6,814 nucleotides of DNA from PWQG01 sp041685555 (GCA_041685555.1 JAWLFN010000155.1:1-6814), one strand, 5' to 3'. Positions 1 through 5,764 are shown, numbered from the stretch's first letter. Program-made: numbers and translations. The notes: generated by a model not told the origin, from the letters alone.

Positions 1-1
1 C

Positions 2-760
2 GAGCCGCAGCTGGTGCCACTGGTCGCGGAAGCCGGCTGGGCGCTGACCCGGGAGAATCTGGAGCGGACACGCGACCCGCGGACACGGGCGCTGTGGCTG
101 GCTTCACCCGCCAATCCGACCGGAGCCGCACTGTACCGGCCGGCATTGCGGGAAGTGGCCGAATGGTGCCGCGAGCATGATATCGTCATGCTTGCCGACG
201 AGATCTATCATGGTCTGGAGTTTGGCCAGCCGCTGCCCTCTCTGCTGGAGGTGACCTCCGAGGCATTGGTGGTCAACAGCTTTTCCAAGTACTTCGGCAT
301 GACCGGCTGGCGCATCGGCTGGCTGATCGTGCCGGATTCCCTGGTGGAGGTGACCAACCGGCTGGCGCAGAACCTGTTCATTGCCGCGCCCACCGTGGCC
401 CAGTATGCGGCGGTCCGCGCCTTCGACGAAGATGTGCTGGCTGTGCTGGAGGAGCGCCGGATCGCTTTCCGTCAGCGTCGGGACTATCTCGCCGCTGCAC
501 TGCCCGGTCTGGGTTTTCGGCTTCCGGTAGTCGGGGATGGAGCGTTCTATCTGTATGCGGGCATGGAAGCCTCGGATGAGCATAGCGAGGCGTTCTGTCG
601 GCGCATCCTGGAGGACCACGGAGTGGCCCTCACGCCGGGAACCGATTTCAGCGAATTCACCGGCCATGACCATGTGCGTTTTGCCTATACCACTGGCATG
701 GAGCAACTGGAGCAGGCGGTGGAAAGGCTGTACAGCGCCTTCAGATCCGGCCCAGGGTGA
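2..760 (+). CDS. PLP-dependent class I/II aminotransferase, 5'-truncated by the window edge
   Basis: Fold-type I aminotransferase that moves an amino group between an amino acid and a 2-oxo acid in the cytoplasm. The open frame runs from base 2 without a start, giving 252 visible residues. Family members are near 390 residues, so roughly 135-140 are missing at the N-terminus. Numbering the visible part from base 2, I see the SPANPTG motif (about residues 35-41, Asn contacting PLP), ADEIYHGLEF (65-74, with the Asp that pairs with the pyridine N and a Tyr), the Schiff-base lysine in SFSKYFGMTGWRIGW (Lys96), and near the C-terminus VRFAYT, whose Arg corresponds to the substrate carboxylate-binding arginine. 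The motif pattern fits the aspartate/aromatic/alanine-type subgroup (AspC-like); substrate cannot be assigned. The end overlaps the convergent Rieske gene by 20 bp. The family call is near certain; the specific activity is unknown. Confidence 0.93.
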   Translation, partial: EPQLVPLVAEAGWALTRENLERTRDPRTRALWLASPANPTGAALYRPALREVAEWCREHDIVMLADEIYHGLEFGQPLPSLLEVTSEALVVNSFSKYFGMTGWRIGWLIVPDSLVEVTNRLAQNLFIAAPTVAQYAAVRAFDEDVLAVLEERRIAFRQRRDYLAAALPGLGFRLPVVGDGAFYLYAGMEASDEHSEAFCRRILEDHGVALTPGTDFSEFTGHDHVRFAYTTGMEQLEQAVERLYSAFRSGPG

Positions 761-1097
761 CGACTTCCGCGCGGGGCACCATCAGATAGCCATTGCCGAC
801 CTCGTGCGGAATCCGCTTGAGGTGTTTACCCTTGCAGGGGCCGGCCACGCACAGACCATCCTCGATCAGGAACAGGGCACCGTGCGTCGAACACTGGATC
901 AGCGCGCCGTCCGGATCCAGGAACTGGTCTTCCTGCCACTCCAGTGGCGTACCCAGATGCGGGCAGTAATTGTAATACACATGCATCTGATCATCGCGGC
1001 GTACGGCGAACAGGTACTTGCCCTCGACTTCAAAGCCCCGGGCCGCGCCTTCTCCGATCTCGCTGGTATGGCACAGTGTCAGCAGATCATCGTTCAT
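741..1097 (-). CDS. Small Rieske [2Fe-2S] protein
   Basis: A 118-residue soluble Rieske protein, expected to carry one [2Fe-2S] cluster held by two Cys and two His and to act as a cytoplasmic electron carrier. The ligands are visible as Cys45-Pro-His47 (in YCPHLGTPLEW) and Cys69-Ser-Thr-His72 (in QCSTHGALF). The 21-residue gap between the ligand pairs is a little longer than the 15-17 of classical Rieske motifs. That spacing, with DQFLDPDG between the pairs and AGPCKGK after them, matches a group of small stand-alone Rieske proteins common in gammaproteobacteria. No signal peptide or TM segment is present, so it is not the cytochrome bc1 subunit. The ATG lies 2 nt after the TAA of the CGS-like gene (TAA-CC-ATG); a GGAGGG inside the end of that gene is about 12 nt upstream, so translation is probably coupled. 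Its partner is unknown. It could be the ferredoxin of an oxygenase encoded elsewhere, but no oxygenase is in this window. Confidence 0.93.
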   Translation of the reverse strand: MNDDLLTLCHTSEIGEGAARGFEVEGKYLFAVRRDDQMHVYYNYCPHLGTPLEWQEDQFLDPDGALIQCSTHGALFLIEDGLCVAGPCKGKHLKRIPHEVGNGYLMVPRAEVVTLGRI

Positions 1098-1099
1098 GG

Positions 1100-2338
1100 T
1101 TACTTCAATCCCTCCAGCGCCTGTTTGAAATCTTCCAGCAGATCCTCGGTATGCTCGATCCCGACAGACAGTCTTATCATGTTGTCATCGATGCCCATCG
1201 AAGCGCGACGTTCCGCGCCCATCTCATGAAAAATGGTGTGTGCCACCGGAATGCCCAGTGTACGGGTGTCGCCCAGATTGCTGGATGCCACCACGCAATC
1301 CAGTGCATTGAGCAGGTCGAAGCAGTCCACTGAAGCGGTCGGGGTGATGCTCATGATGGCGCCCGGTCGACAGAACATGGAAGCGGCGCGCTGGTGTTGT
1401 GGGTGACCTGCCAGTCCGGGATAGGATACCTGCTCGATCGATGGGTGTTGATCCAGAAAAGTCGCCAGCTGTCCCGCATTTTGACAGGCGCGCTCCATAC
1501 GCAGGGACAGGGTCTCGGAGCCGACTGCCAGGTGATGGGCGGCTTCGGGGCCCAACGAGGCCCCGAAATCGCGCAACCCTTTCTTGCGGATCTGCGTCAG
1601 CCCCCACTTGACCGGATCGCCTTTACGGTAGGTCTCCAGGATATTGGGGTACGCGCCCCAGTCATACTGGCCCGTATCAGTGACTGCGCCGCCCAGCGCG
1701 TTGCCGTGACCGCCGATGTACTTGGTCAGTGAATTGATGATCAGGCTGGCGCCAACCTCGACCGGTCGGAACAGCGCTGGCGTGGTCATGGTATTGTCCA
1801 CCAAGTACACCAGACCGTGCTGTCTGCACAGGTGGCCGATCTGGTCCAGTTCCGCCACCTGGGTGACCGGGTTGGCTATTGTTTCCACGAATACCATGCG
1901 TGTGTTGTGCTGCACGGCGGCTTCCACATTGACCACATCCGTGGGATCCACGAAGGTCACTTCGATACCCAGGCGCTGGAAACTGCTCAACAGACTGTTG
2001 GTGTTGCCGAAAAGGTAGGCGGTGGAAATAATGTGGTCCCCGGCGTTGAGCAAGGAGAACAACGTGGAACCGATCGCGGCCATGCCGGTGGCCAAAGCCA
2101 GCGTGTCTCTACCGTTCTCCATCTGTGTGATACGCTGCTGCAATGCGGAGACAGTGGGATTCATCTGCCGACCGTAATTGTAGCCGGCGAGGCGTCCCTG
2201 GAAAACAGCGGCGAGGTCACGGGCATCCTCGTAGCCGTAAGCCACGGAGGTATGTATTGCCTTGTGCAATACGCCGTGCTCCGGATGATCCCGTCGATCG
2301 GAGTGCAGGTTGGTGGTATCAAATCGGTGTCTGCTCAT
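1100..2338 (-). CDS. Cys/Met-metabolism PLP enzyme (cystathionine gamma-synthase family)
   Basis: Fold-type I PLP enzyme of the trans-sulfuration family, which includes cystathionine gamma-synthase, O-acetyl/O-succinylhomoserine sulfhydrylase and methionine gamma-lyase. With the start chosen here it has 412 residues, usual for the family. Visible motifs: NYGRQMNPT (Tyr55/Arg57, which contact PLP phosphate from the neighbouring subunit), ATGMAAI, FVETIANP, VDNTMTTP (Asp181) and the PLP lysine in NSLTKYIGGHG (Lys206). The C-terminal SSNLGDTRTL and RLSVGIEHTEDLLED are also typical. An in-frame ATG at 2410 would add 24 residues. I prefer 2338 because the longer form overlaps the upstream gene by 53 bp, while 2338 leaves a 19-bp gap, has AGGAAGG 13 nt upstream (rather far), and starts just before the conserved TTNLHSDRR. 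Substrate and direction (synthase, sulfhydrylase or lyase) cannot be decided from sequence. It sits between a small membrane protein and a Rieske protein. Confidence 0.93.
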   Translation of the reverse strand: MSRHRFDTTNLHSDRRDHPEHGVLHKAIHTSVAYGYEDARDLAAVFQGRLAGYNYGRQMNPTVSALQQRITQMENGRDTLALATGMAAIGSTLFSLLNAGDHIISTAYLFGNTNSLLSSFQRLGIEVTFVDPTDVVNVEAAVQHNTRMVFVETIANPVTQVAELDQIGHLCRQHGLVYLVDNTMTTPALFRPVEVGASLIINSLTKYIGGHGNALGGAVTDTGQYDWGAYPNILETYRKGDPVKWGLTQIRKKGLRDFGASLGPEAAHHLAVGSETLSLRMERACQNAGQLATFLDQHPSIEQVSYPGLAGHPQHQRAASMFCRPGAIMSITPTASVDCFDLLNALDCVVASSNLGDTRTLGIPVAHTIFHEMGAERRASMGIDDNMIRLSVGIEHTEDLLEDFKQALEGLK

Positions 2339-2357
2339 GGAGGGTACCGGGCCTTCC

Positions 2358-2861
2358 TCAGCTTTGCTTTCTGTTGTAGCGGCGGGCCAGCGACCCGTGT
2401 AGTTTTTCATGTATCGTCTGGATCTCGGTCAGTGCCTTGCGTAAGGCTTCATCATCTCGGTTCTGTGGGCTTCCGGAGAGAAACCGGCGCCTGAAACCGG
2501 CCGCTTTCTGCGCATAGAGGCGCAGCGCCTTGCAAAGCGCCACCTCATCAAGCAGTCGCAGTCGGGCCTCGGCCAGCGGCATGTCTTCCAGTGCGGCGTC
2601 CAGCTTCTGTTGTCCTCGTGACAGATCATCCCTGCCAGCGCTGCCGCGTTGGCGGGCGTTGGTGGAAGACTCCAGCAGGTCGTGGGTGGTGGTGAGCTGA
2701 AACGCCACCTCTTCCAGCAGTGCCAGGCGTCGACCGGTCTGCTCGCGCACCGCGGCGCCGCGGGCCGCGTCGGTGCGGAACAGCCAGGCAGTCCAGCCCG
2801 CGATCAGGGCGCCGACCACCAGGAACCCAAGGTGGCTGGCGATCAGAATAGAACTTTCCAA
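2358..2861 (-). CDS. Small single-pass membrane protein with a charged helical tail, unknown function
   Basis: 167 residues, family not recognised. Residues about 6-28 (IASHLGFLVVGALIAGWTAW) form one hydrophobic membrane segment. The rest is Arg/Glu/Leu/Ala-rich and predicted helical, with coiled-coil-like stretches (about 45-65 and 78-115). Positive charge follows the membrane segment (RTDAARGAAVREQTGRR), so by the positive-inside rule the N-terminus should face the periplasm and the tail the cytoplasm. The start is TTG: GGGGA (2872-2868) lies 6 nt upstream, and the nearest ATG (2866) is in another frame. It is first in a minus-strand operon, 19 bp ahead of the CGS-like gene, and a sigma70-like promoter lies just upstream. 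Its role is unknown; it could be an anchor or scaffold for cytoplasmic partners, which is inference only. Confidence 0.78.
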   Translation of the reverse strand: MESSILIASHLGFLVVGALIAGWTAWLFRTDAARGAAVREQTGRRLALLEEVAFQLTTTHDLLESSTNARQRGSAGRDDLSRGQQKLDAALEDMPLAEARLRLLDEVALCKALRLYAQKAAGFRRRFLSGSPQNRDDEALRKALTEIQTIHEKLHGSLARRYNRKQS

Positions 2862-2867
2862 AGCATT

Positions 2868-2872
2868 TCCCC
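2868..2872 (-). promoter_or_regulatory. Ribosome binding site deciding the TTG start at 2861
   Basis: GGGGA on the minus strand, 6 nt before the TTG. It fixes the start of the small membrane protein, because the ATG overlapping the spacer (2866-2864) reads a different frame. Confidence 0.55.
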
Positions 2873-2893
2873 GCGATGAGTTGACAGGGCGGG

Positions 2894-2922
2894 AGTATAA
2901 CGCCTGATATCATCCACTGAAA
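2894..2922 (-). promoter_or_regulatory. Probable sigma70 promoter of the minus-strand operon 2861-741
   Basis: On the minus strand TATACT (2899-2894) matches five of six bases of the -10 consensus. Exactly 17 bp upstream is TTTCAG (2922-2917), a poor -35. The predicted start point near 2887 would give a leader of about 25 nt containing the GGGGA ribosome site. The 76-bp gap between the upstream gene and this operon holds no U-tailed terminator, so read-through from upstream is also possible. Confidence 0.45.
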
Positions 2923-2937
2923 CTGCGTTGAGTCGGT

Positions 2938-4239
2938 TTACGGTTCGTTATACAGCCACAGCGCGTTGATGCGGTCGTCCAGATAGACGGCCAGGGCCCG
3001 GAATGCGTCGTCGTCGGTGCTGGCGGGGATATTCGCCGGAGTCTGGGCGGACCGTGGGTCGGGCATGAAAAGACTGTCCTCCTGCACGGACTCCAGGCGC
3101 CTCTGCATGGTCACGGCGTTGGCGCGGCTGGAGACCGACTCCGTACCAAGCCGGATGCCAGCCCGATTCGCGGCCACATCCGCGACATTGAAGCCGGACC
3201 CGTGCTTTGCGTCGTGCAGCTCCTTACTGTTGGCGATGATATCAGCCATTGTGCGGCCCGTGGATGCGCTGATGGCAGCTGAAGTGAGGAAGTGGCGAGC
3301 CAGGTCCCGGCGTCCCATGAGGCGTGGCGGGGTGTCGGTCGGACTACCGTAAGGGGAATCGGAAGAGTCGCCAGTCAGCCGGTACGGGTCGATCTGGTTG
3401 ACGTATAAAGCCAGCGCCAGCAGGGCGCTGTGATTTTCCCGGACGGCATCGTGGTCGCCCTGCCCGCTGCGGCGCCGTGCACTGCCGAACAGTTGTGCCA
3501 ACCATTGGTGAAGGCCGTGCGACCCGTTCTTTCGACCGATGTCATGGGCCAGTCCGTAGTAGTGAAGCACGCTTTCCCGCGTAGCCCTGTCCAGCAGGAA
3601 CCGACGGGCCTGTTGCTGCAGTTGCGGCAGGGCGTCAAGCCGCCATGTCACATGAATGGCCACGCCATCGTCCAGAATCTCGATCCGGCTGACCGCGTCA
3701 CCCAGCTCGATCAGCTGCGCGCCACCGAACCCGTGTTGCTGCGCCAGGTCCTGCAGCGCCGCGGGGAGCCAGGCGTTGATTGCGTCCGGCAGGCGCAACC
3801 GACCGATCTGTAATCGGCTCAGAGCCATGGACTCGTCGTCAATGCGGACATCCGCCGAGAGGTTGACATAGGATCGTGTCCGACCGCTCCCTACAGGGAT
3901 GCTGGCTTCGATTCGGCTCAATGGCCTGGCCGGAAGAATCTGCACGGCAATATCCCGCACTTCAGGGAGACTCTGCAGCAGAAATGTGGCGAGGAGGTTC
4001 AGTTCCATGGTGGTCAGCTCGATGCGCTGTTCTCCGCTTCGGCTCAGGGTCGCGGGACTCTGTTCTACAATCAGCTGTTCGATACGCGACAGCGCGGATG
4101 CATCCAGTGTGTCCGGAATGTGCACCTTCGCTTCCCTGTCCAGCAGCAGTGCCAGCACGATGGTGACGGCGGCGGCCACTGACAGGAGGATCAGCAGGAG
4201 AGGGGCAATGGAGCCACTCTCGCGGTTGGTTGACTTCAT
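2938..4239 (-). CDS. Membrane-anchored envelope protein, YpmS/DUF2140-like N-terminus plus unknown C-terminal domain
   Basis: 433 residues with the start chosen here. A short basic N-terminus (MKSTNRES) is followed by one hydrophobic segment at about 11-33 and then a long polar region, so the body is probably periplasmic. Residues about 41-215 have alternating strands and motifs such as LTTMELNLLATFLLQ and LSRLQIGRLRLPDAINAWL. This layout (TM anchor, 'element-Asn-Ala/Leu-Leu' helix, then a 'GRLxLP' turn) reminds me of YpmS/DUF2140-type lipid-binding-like proteins. Residues about 220-433 are helical, with HYYGLAHDIG, ENHSALLALALYVN, GRRDLARHFLTSAAIS and KELHDAKHGSGFNVADVAANRAG, and end in RINALWLY. 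I believe this C-terminal pattern recurs in uncharacterised proteobacterial proteins but cannot name a family. An ATG at 4323 would add 28 residues but would begin 5 bp from the divergent gene and cover a perfect -35 box, so 4239 is preferred. Real gene with high confidence; function unknown. Confidence 0.85.
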   Translation of the reverse strand: MKSTNRESGSIAPLLLILLSVAAAVTIVLALLLDREAKVHIPDTLDASALSRIEQLIVEQSPATLSRSGEQRIELTTMELNLLATFLLQSLPEVRDIAVQILPARPLSRIEASIPVGSGRTRSYVNLSADVRIDDESMALSRLQIGRLRLPDAINAWLPAALQDLAQQHGFGGAQLIELGDAVSRIEILDDGVAIHVTWRLDALPQLQQQARRFLLDRATRESVLHYYGLAHDIGRKNGSHGLHQWLAQLFGSARRRSGQGDHDAVRENHSALLALALYVNQIDPYRLTGDSSDSPYGSPTDTPPRLMGRRDLARHFLTSAAISASTGRTMADIIANSKELHDAKHGSGFNVADVAANRAGIRLGTESVSSRANAVTMQRRLESVQEDSLFMPDPRSAQTPANIPASTDDDAFRALAVYLDDRINALWLYNEP

Positions 4240-4252
4240 TGGGCGCAGTGCT

Positions 4253-4280
4253 TTGCCTTGGACGATGATGACGATAAGAT
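4253..4280 (+). promoter_or_regulatory. Candidate promoter of the coiled-coil lipoprotein gene
   Basis: TTGCCT (4253-4258) and TAAGAT (4275-4280) are separated by 16 bp, each with four of six consensus bases. The predicted start near 4287 would leave a leader of about 42 nt. The match is only fair, but this is the sole 89-bp space available for promoters of the two divergent genes. Confidence 0.3.
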
Positions 4281-4295
4281 ACGGTCTGATGTCAA
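4265..4295 (-). promoter_or_regulatory. Candidate promoter of the membrane-anchored protein gene
   Basis: The minus strand carries a perfect TTGACA (4295-4290). The best -10, CATCAT (4270-4265), is four of six with a long 19-bp spacer, so the promoter would be weak or activator-assisted. It overlaps the forward candidate promoter, so the two divergent genes could compete for polymerase. Its place inside the longer reading of the minus-strand gene supports the shorter start at 4239. Confidence 0.35.
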
Positions 4296-4328
4296 TGATG
4301 GCCCCGAGAGGCCGGGAGTACAAGCGTC

Positions 4329-4970
4329 ATGGATCGCAGAGGGTATATGGTCGGGGCCGGCCGATGGCGGAGGACCGCGTTTGCACTGGTCTCGGCAGTG
4401 ACACTGACGTCCTGCGCGGGCGGTCAGATTGAGGCGCTGGAGTCGCGGCTGGCACAGCAGGCGCAGCAGATCGAGGACCTGCGTCAGCAGGCGGCGGAAC
4501 AGTCCGAAGCGCTGCGCGCGGCGAGAGATGTTGCCGAGCAGGCCGAGCAGAGACAGGAGGCGGCACAGCAGCAGTTGGCGGACCAGCTTGAGCGTCTGGA
4601 AGCCGCAAGAGACCAGGCCTTGCAGCGGGCCCGGCGCGAGGCCGCCCGGGTCAGGGAACTGGAGAGCGCCCGAGAGCGGCTGGAGCTGGAAAGGGAGCAG
4701 GAACGCCGGGAAGCGCGCATAGACAGTCTGGAGACTGAGCTGTCCGCGCTGCAACGACGCATCGAACGTGGTGATCGCGCCGGTGACCGTATGCGTGACG
4801 CCATGGCGGCGGCTGAAGAACTGCTGGGTATGTTGGAAAGTGAGCAGCAGAAGTACGAGGATGTGGATGCTTTGGGGCAGACATCAGCACCGCTTCAGCA
4901 GGAACGGATCGAGGAGCAGGAGGAACGATTGAATCGATTGGCGCGGGAAGCCCGCTCGATGCTGGAATGA
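4329..4970 (+). CDS. Coiled-coil outer-membrane lipoprotein, unknown function
   Basis: 213 residues. The N-terminus is a lipoprotein signal: basic RWRR, hydrophobic TAFALVSAVT and lipobox LTSC with the lipidated Cys at 29. The next residue is Ala rather than Asp, which by the usual +2 rule predicts transfer to the outer membrane. From about residue 33 to 155 the chain is almost uninterrupted heptad-like sequence rich in Gln, Glu, Arg, Ala and Leu, without Pro: a long coiled coil. A short break with Gly, Asp and one Pro (about 175-190) precedes a last helix (EEQEERLNRLAREARSMLE). GGGAG (4314-4318) is 10 nt before the ATG at 4329. A second in-frame ATG at 4347 would give a 23-residue signal and cannot be excluded. 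It is divergent from the membrane-anchored gene and converges on the secreted-protein gene 19 bp away. Family not recognised; a structural or scaffold role is inferred only from shape. Confidence 0.85.
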   Translation: MDRRGYMVGAGRWRRTAFALVSAVTLTSCAGGQIEALESRLAQQAQQIEDLRQQAAEQSEALRAARDVAEQAEQRQEAAQQQLADQLERLEAARDQALQRARREAARVRELESARERLELEREQERREARIDSLETELSALQRRIERGDRAGDRMRDAMAAAEELLGMLESEQQKYEDVDALGQTSAPLQQERIEEQEERLNRLAREARSMLE

Positions 4971-4989
4971 CCCGGAATTATCGGCCGCT

Positions 4990-5568
4990 TCAGTCGCGGG
5001 CCAGTCGCTCGAAATGGTACATCACCCACTGCCGCTCTGATTGAGGTTGGCCGTCTTCGTCGTCCCAGCGCAACTGGACTTCCCGTACGCACTGGAAAAT
5101 CCGGAAAGATCGAGTGTCCTCGATGATCAGTCCCCGAACCGACGGGTTGAGTGTGTAGTTGGAAATTTCCTTGATGCGCCAGTCTTCCCGCAGCGTCTCT
5201 TCAACGCAATTGTTGCCGGTCAACAGTTCTACGTAGTCTGTTTCCGTCTCCGCCCAGCCGCCCGCCGGTACCGCCAGATCCATCTCCAGTTCGATATCGT
5301 CGGAACGACGTTCATGGTCTCTGAAGATCACCGATCGCAGAACCACATCCCTGTCACCGCGGTTGTGTGCGACGATCCGCAGGCCATCATTGCTGTTTAC
5401 TGCCCAGGCGGTCGAATAGATTGCGTATTTGACCGGATGCTCGTCAGTGCGTGGTCCCAGAGCCAGCGGGTCCTCTGAAACCTGCTGTCCATGAGTCACA
5501 ATGGGCAACAGGAGCAGCATGGCCAGCAGGCTGCCAAATCGAATCGCTGGGCGATGTGAGTACTGCAT
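4990..5568 (-). CDS. Small secreted (periplasmic) protein, unknown family
   Basis: 192 residues from the start chosen here. The N-terminus is a classical Sec signal: basic/His-rich QYSHRPAIRFG, hydrophobic SLLAMLLLLPIV, and a likely signal peptidase I cut after THG (Gly27). The mature part of about 165 residues alternates predicted beta strands with polar turns (LRIVAHNRGDRDVVLRSVIF, ELEMDLAVPAGGW), which suggests an Ig-like or other beta-sandwich fold; this is inference. It has just two cysteines (Cys121 and Cys160), which could form a disulfide in the periplasm. Other in-frame starts are ATG 5580 (four residues longer) and TTG 5607. The TTG overlaps the candidate -10 box and is unlikely. 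GGATG lies 9 nt before 5568, and nothing similar precedes 5580, so 5568 is only mildly preferred. It has its own divergent promoter region shared with the ApbC gene. I do not recognise the family. Confidence 0.8.
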   Translation of the reverse strand: MQYSHRPAIRFGSLLAMLLLLPIVTHGQQVSEDPLALGPRTDEHPVKYAIYSTAWAVNSNDGLRIVAHNRGDRDVVLRSVIFRDHERRSDDIELEMDLAVPAGGWAETETDYVELLTGNNCVEETLREDWRIKEISNYTLNPSVRGLIIEDTRSFRIFQCVREVQLRWDDEDGQPQSERQWVMYHFERLARD

Positions 5569-5605
5569 GGTGAAATACATCCGGTTGTTGCGCGTTACGC
5601 CCAGC

Positions 5606-5635
5606 AATAGAACACTGTTTGTGGTCCGAGTTCAA
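5606..5635 (-). promoter_or_regulatory. Candidate promoter of the secreted-protein gene
   Basis: Minus strand: TTGAAC (5635-5630), 18-bp spacer, TCTATT (5611-5606), each four of six consensus bases. The -10 is preceded by TGT, giving an extended -10 motif. The transcript would begin near 5599, upstream of the ATGs at 5580 and 5568. Confidence 0.4.
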
Positions 5636-5666
5636 GTCCCGGCGAGTGACAATCCTTGTCTTGTCC

Positions 5667-5689
5667 CTGGCCCCGGGTCGGCGCGCCAG
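5667..5689. repeat. GC-rich imperfect inverted repeat in the divergent intergenic region
   Basis: CTGGC (5667-5671) and GCCAG (5685-5689) form a 5-bp inverted repeat with a 13-nt centre that includes part of an 8-bp palindrome, GGCGCGCC (5680-5687). A second pairing, CCCCG (5671-5675) with CGGGG (5695-5699), overlaps it. It lies between the two divergent candidate promoters, so it could be an operator. In GC-rich DNA it may also be chance. Confidence 0.2.
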
Positions 5690-5700
5690 CCGTGCGGGGA

Positions 5701-5729
5701 TGTTCAATGATCGGTGTTATATGGATAAT
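5701..5729 (+). promoter_or_regulatory. Candidate promoter of the ApbC/Mrp gene
   Basis: GATAAT (5724-5729, five of six bases of the -10) lies 17 bp after TGTTCA (5701-5706, three of six). An alternative extended -10, TGT followed by TATATG, overlaps it at 5715-5723. The leader would be about 28 nt and carry the strong ribosome site. Confidence 0.35.
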
Positions 5730-5753
5730 GGCCGGACACGTGTGGTAGTGACC

Positions 5754-5760
5754 GGAGGAA
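5754..5760 (+). promoter_or_regulatory. Strong ribosome binding site fixing the GTG start of the ApbC gene
   Basis: GGAGGAA, with GGAGG ending 6 nt before the GTG at 5765. It is the best Shine-Dalgarno match in the window. It confirms that the protein begins directly at the ATPase domain and is not cut short by a wrong start call. Confidence 0.8.
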
Positions 5761-5764
5761 ACCT

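Noticed and set aside
104..706. Long minus-strand open frame opposite the aminotransferase
   Set aside because: It lies fully within a gene with clear catalytic motifs. Its composition looks like a GC-rich antisense shadow and shows no recognisable domain.
1817..2494. 225-codon plus-strand open frame opposite the CGS-like gene
   Set aside because: It is antisense to a strongly conserved PLP enzyme and runs into the small membrane-protein gene. It has no ribosome site or domain of its own.
2881..2910. Plus-strand TTGACA as a promoter
   Set aside because: No good -10 at 16-18 bp (only TGATAT at 18 bp), and it would point into the 3' end of the minus-strand gene. The minus-strand TATACT box explains the region better.
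4240..4323. Upstream ATG giving a 461-residue form of the membrane-anchored protein
   Set aside because: It would begin 5 bp from the divergent lipoprotein start, cover a perfect -35, and place a second hydrophobic stretch ahead of the basic MKSTNRES, which looks like the true N-terminus.
4236..4754. 172-codon Leu-rich minus-strand frame opposite the lipoprotein
   Set aside because: The Leu-rich look is the complement of Gln/Glu/Ala codons in the coiled coil. It also overlaps the divergent promoter region.
4971..4989. Possible terminator between the convergent lipoprotein and secreted-protein genes
   Set aside because: The 19-bp gap holds only a short CGGCCG palindrome and no stem with a U tract.
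5569..5607. TTG start at 5607 for the secreted protein
   Set aside because: It overlaps the candidate -10 box, lacks a ribosome site, and would put 13 extra residues before a normal signal peptide.
5626..5642. tRNA T-arm-like sequence (CCGAG, loop TTCAAGT, CCCGG)
   Set aside because: The stem has an A-C mismatch. I found no acceptor, D or anticodon arm at a fitting distance, and the stretch overlaps the candidate -35 of the secreted-protein gene.
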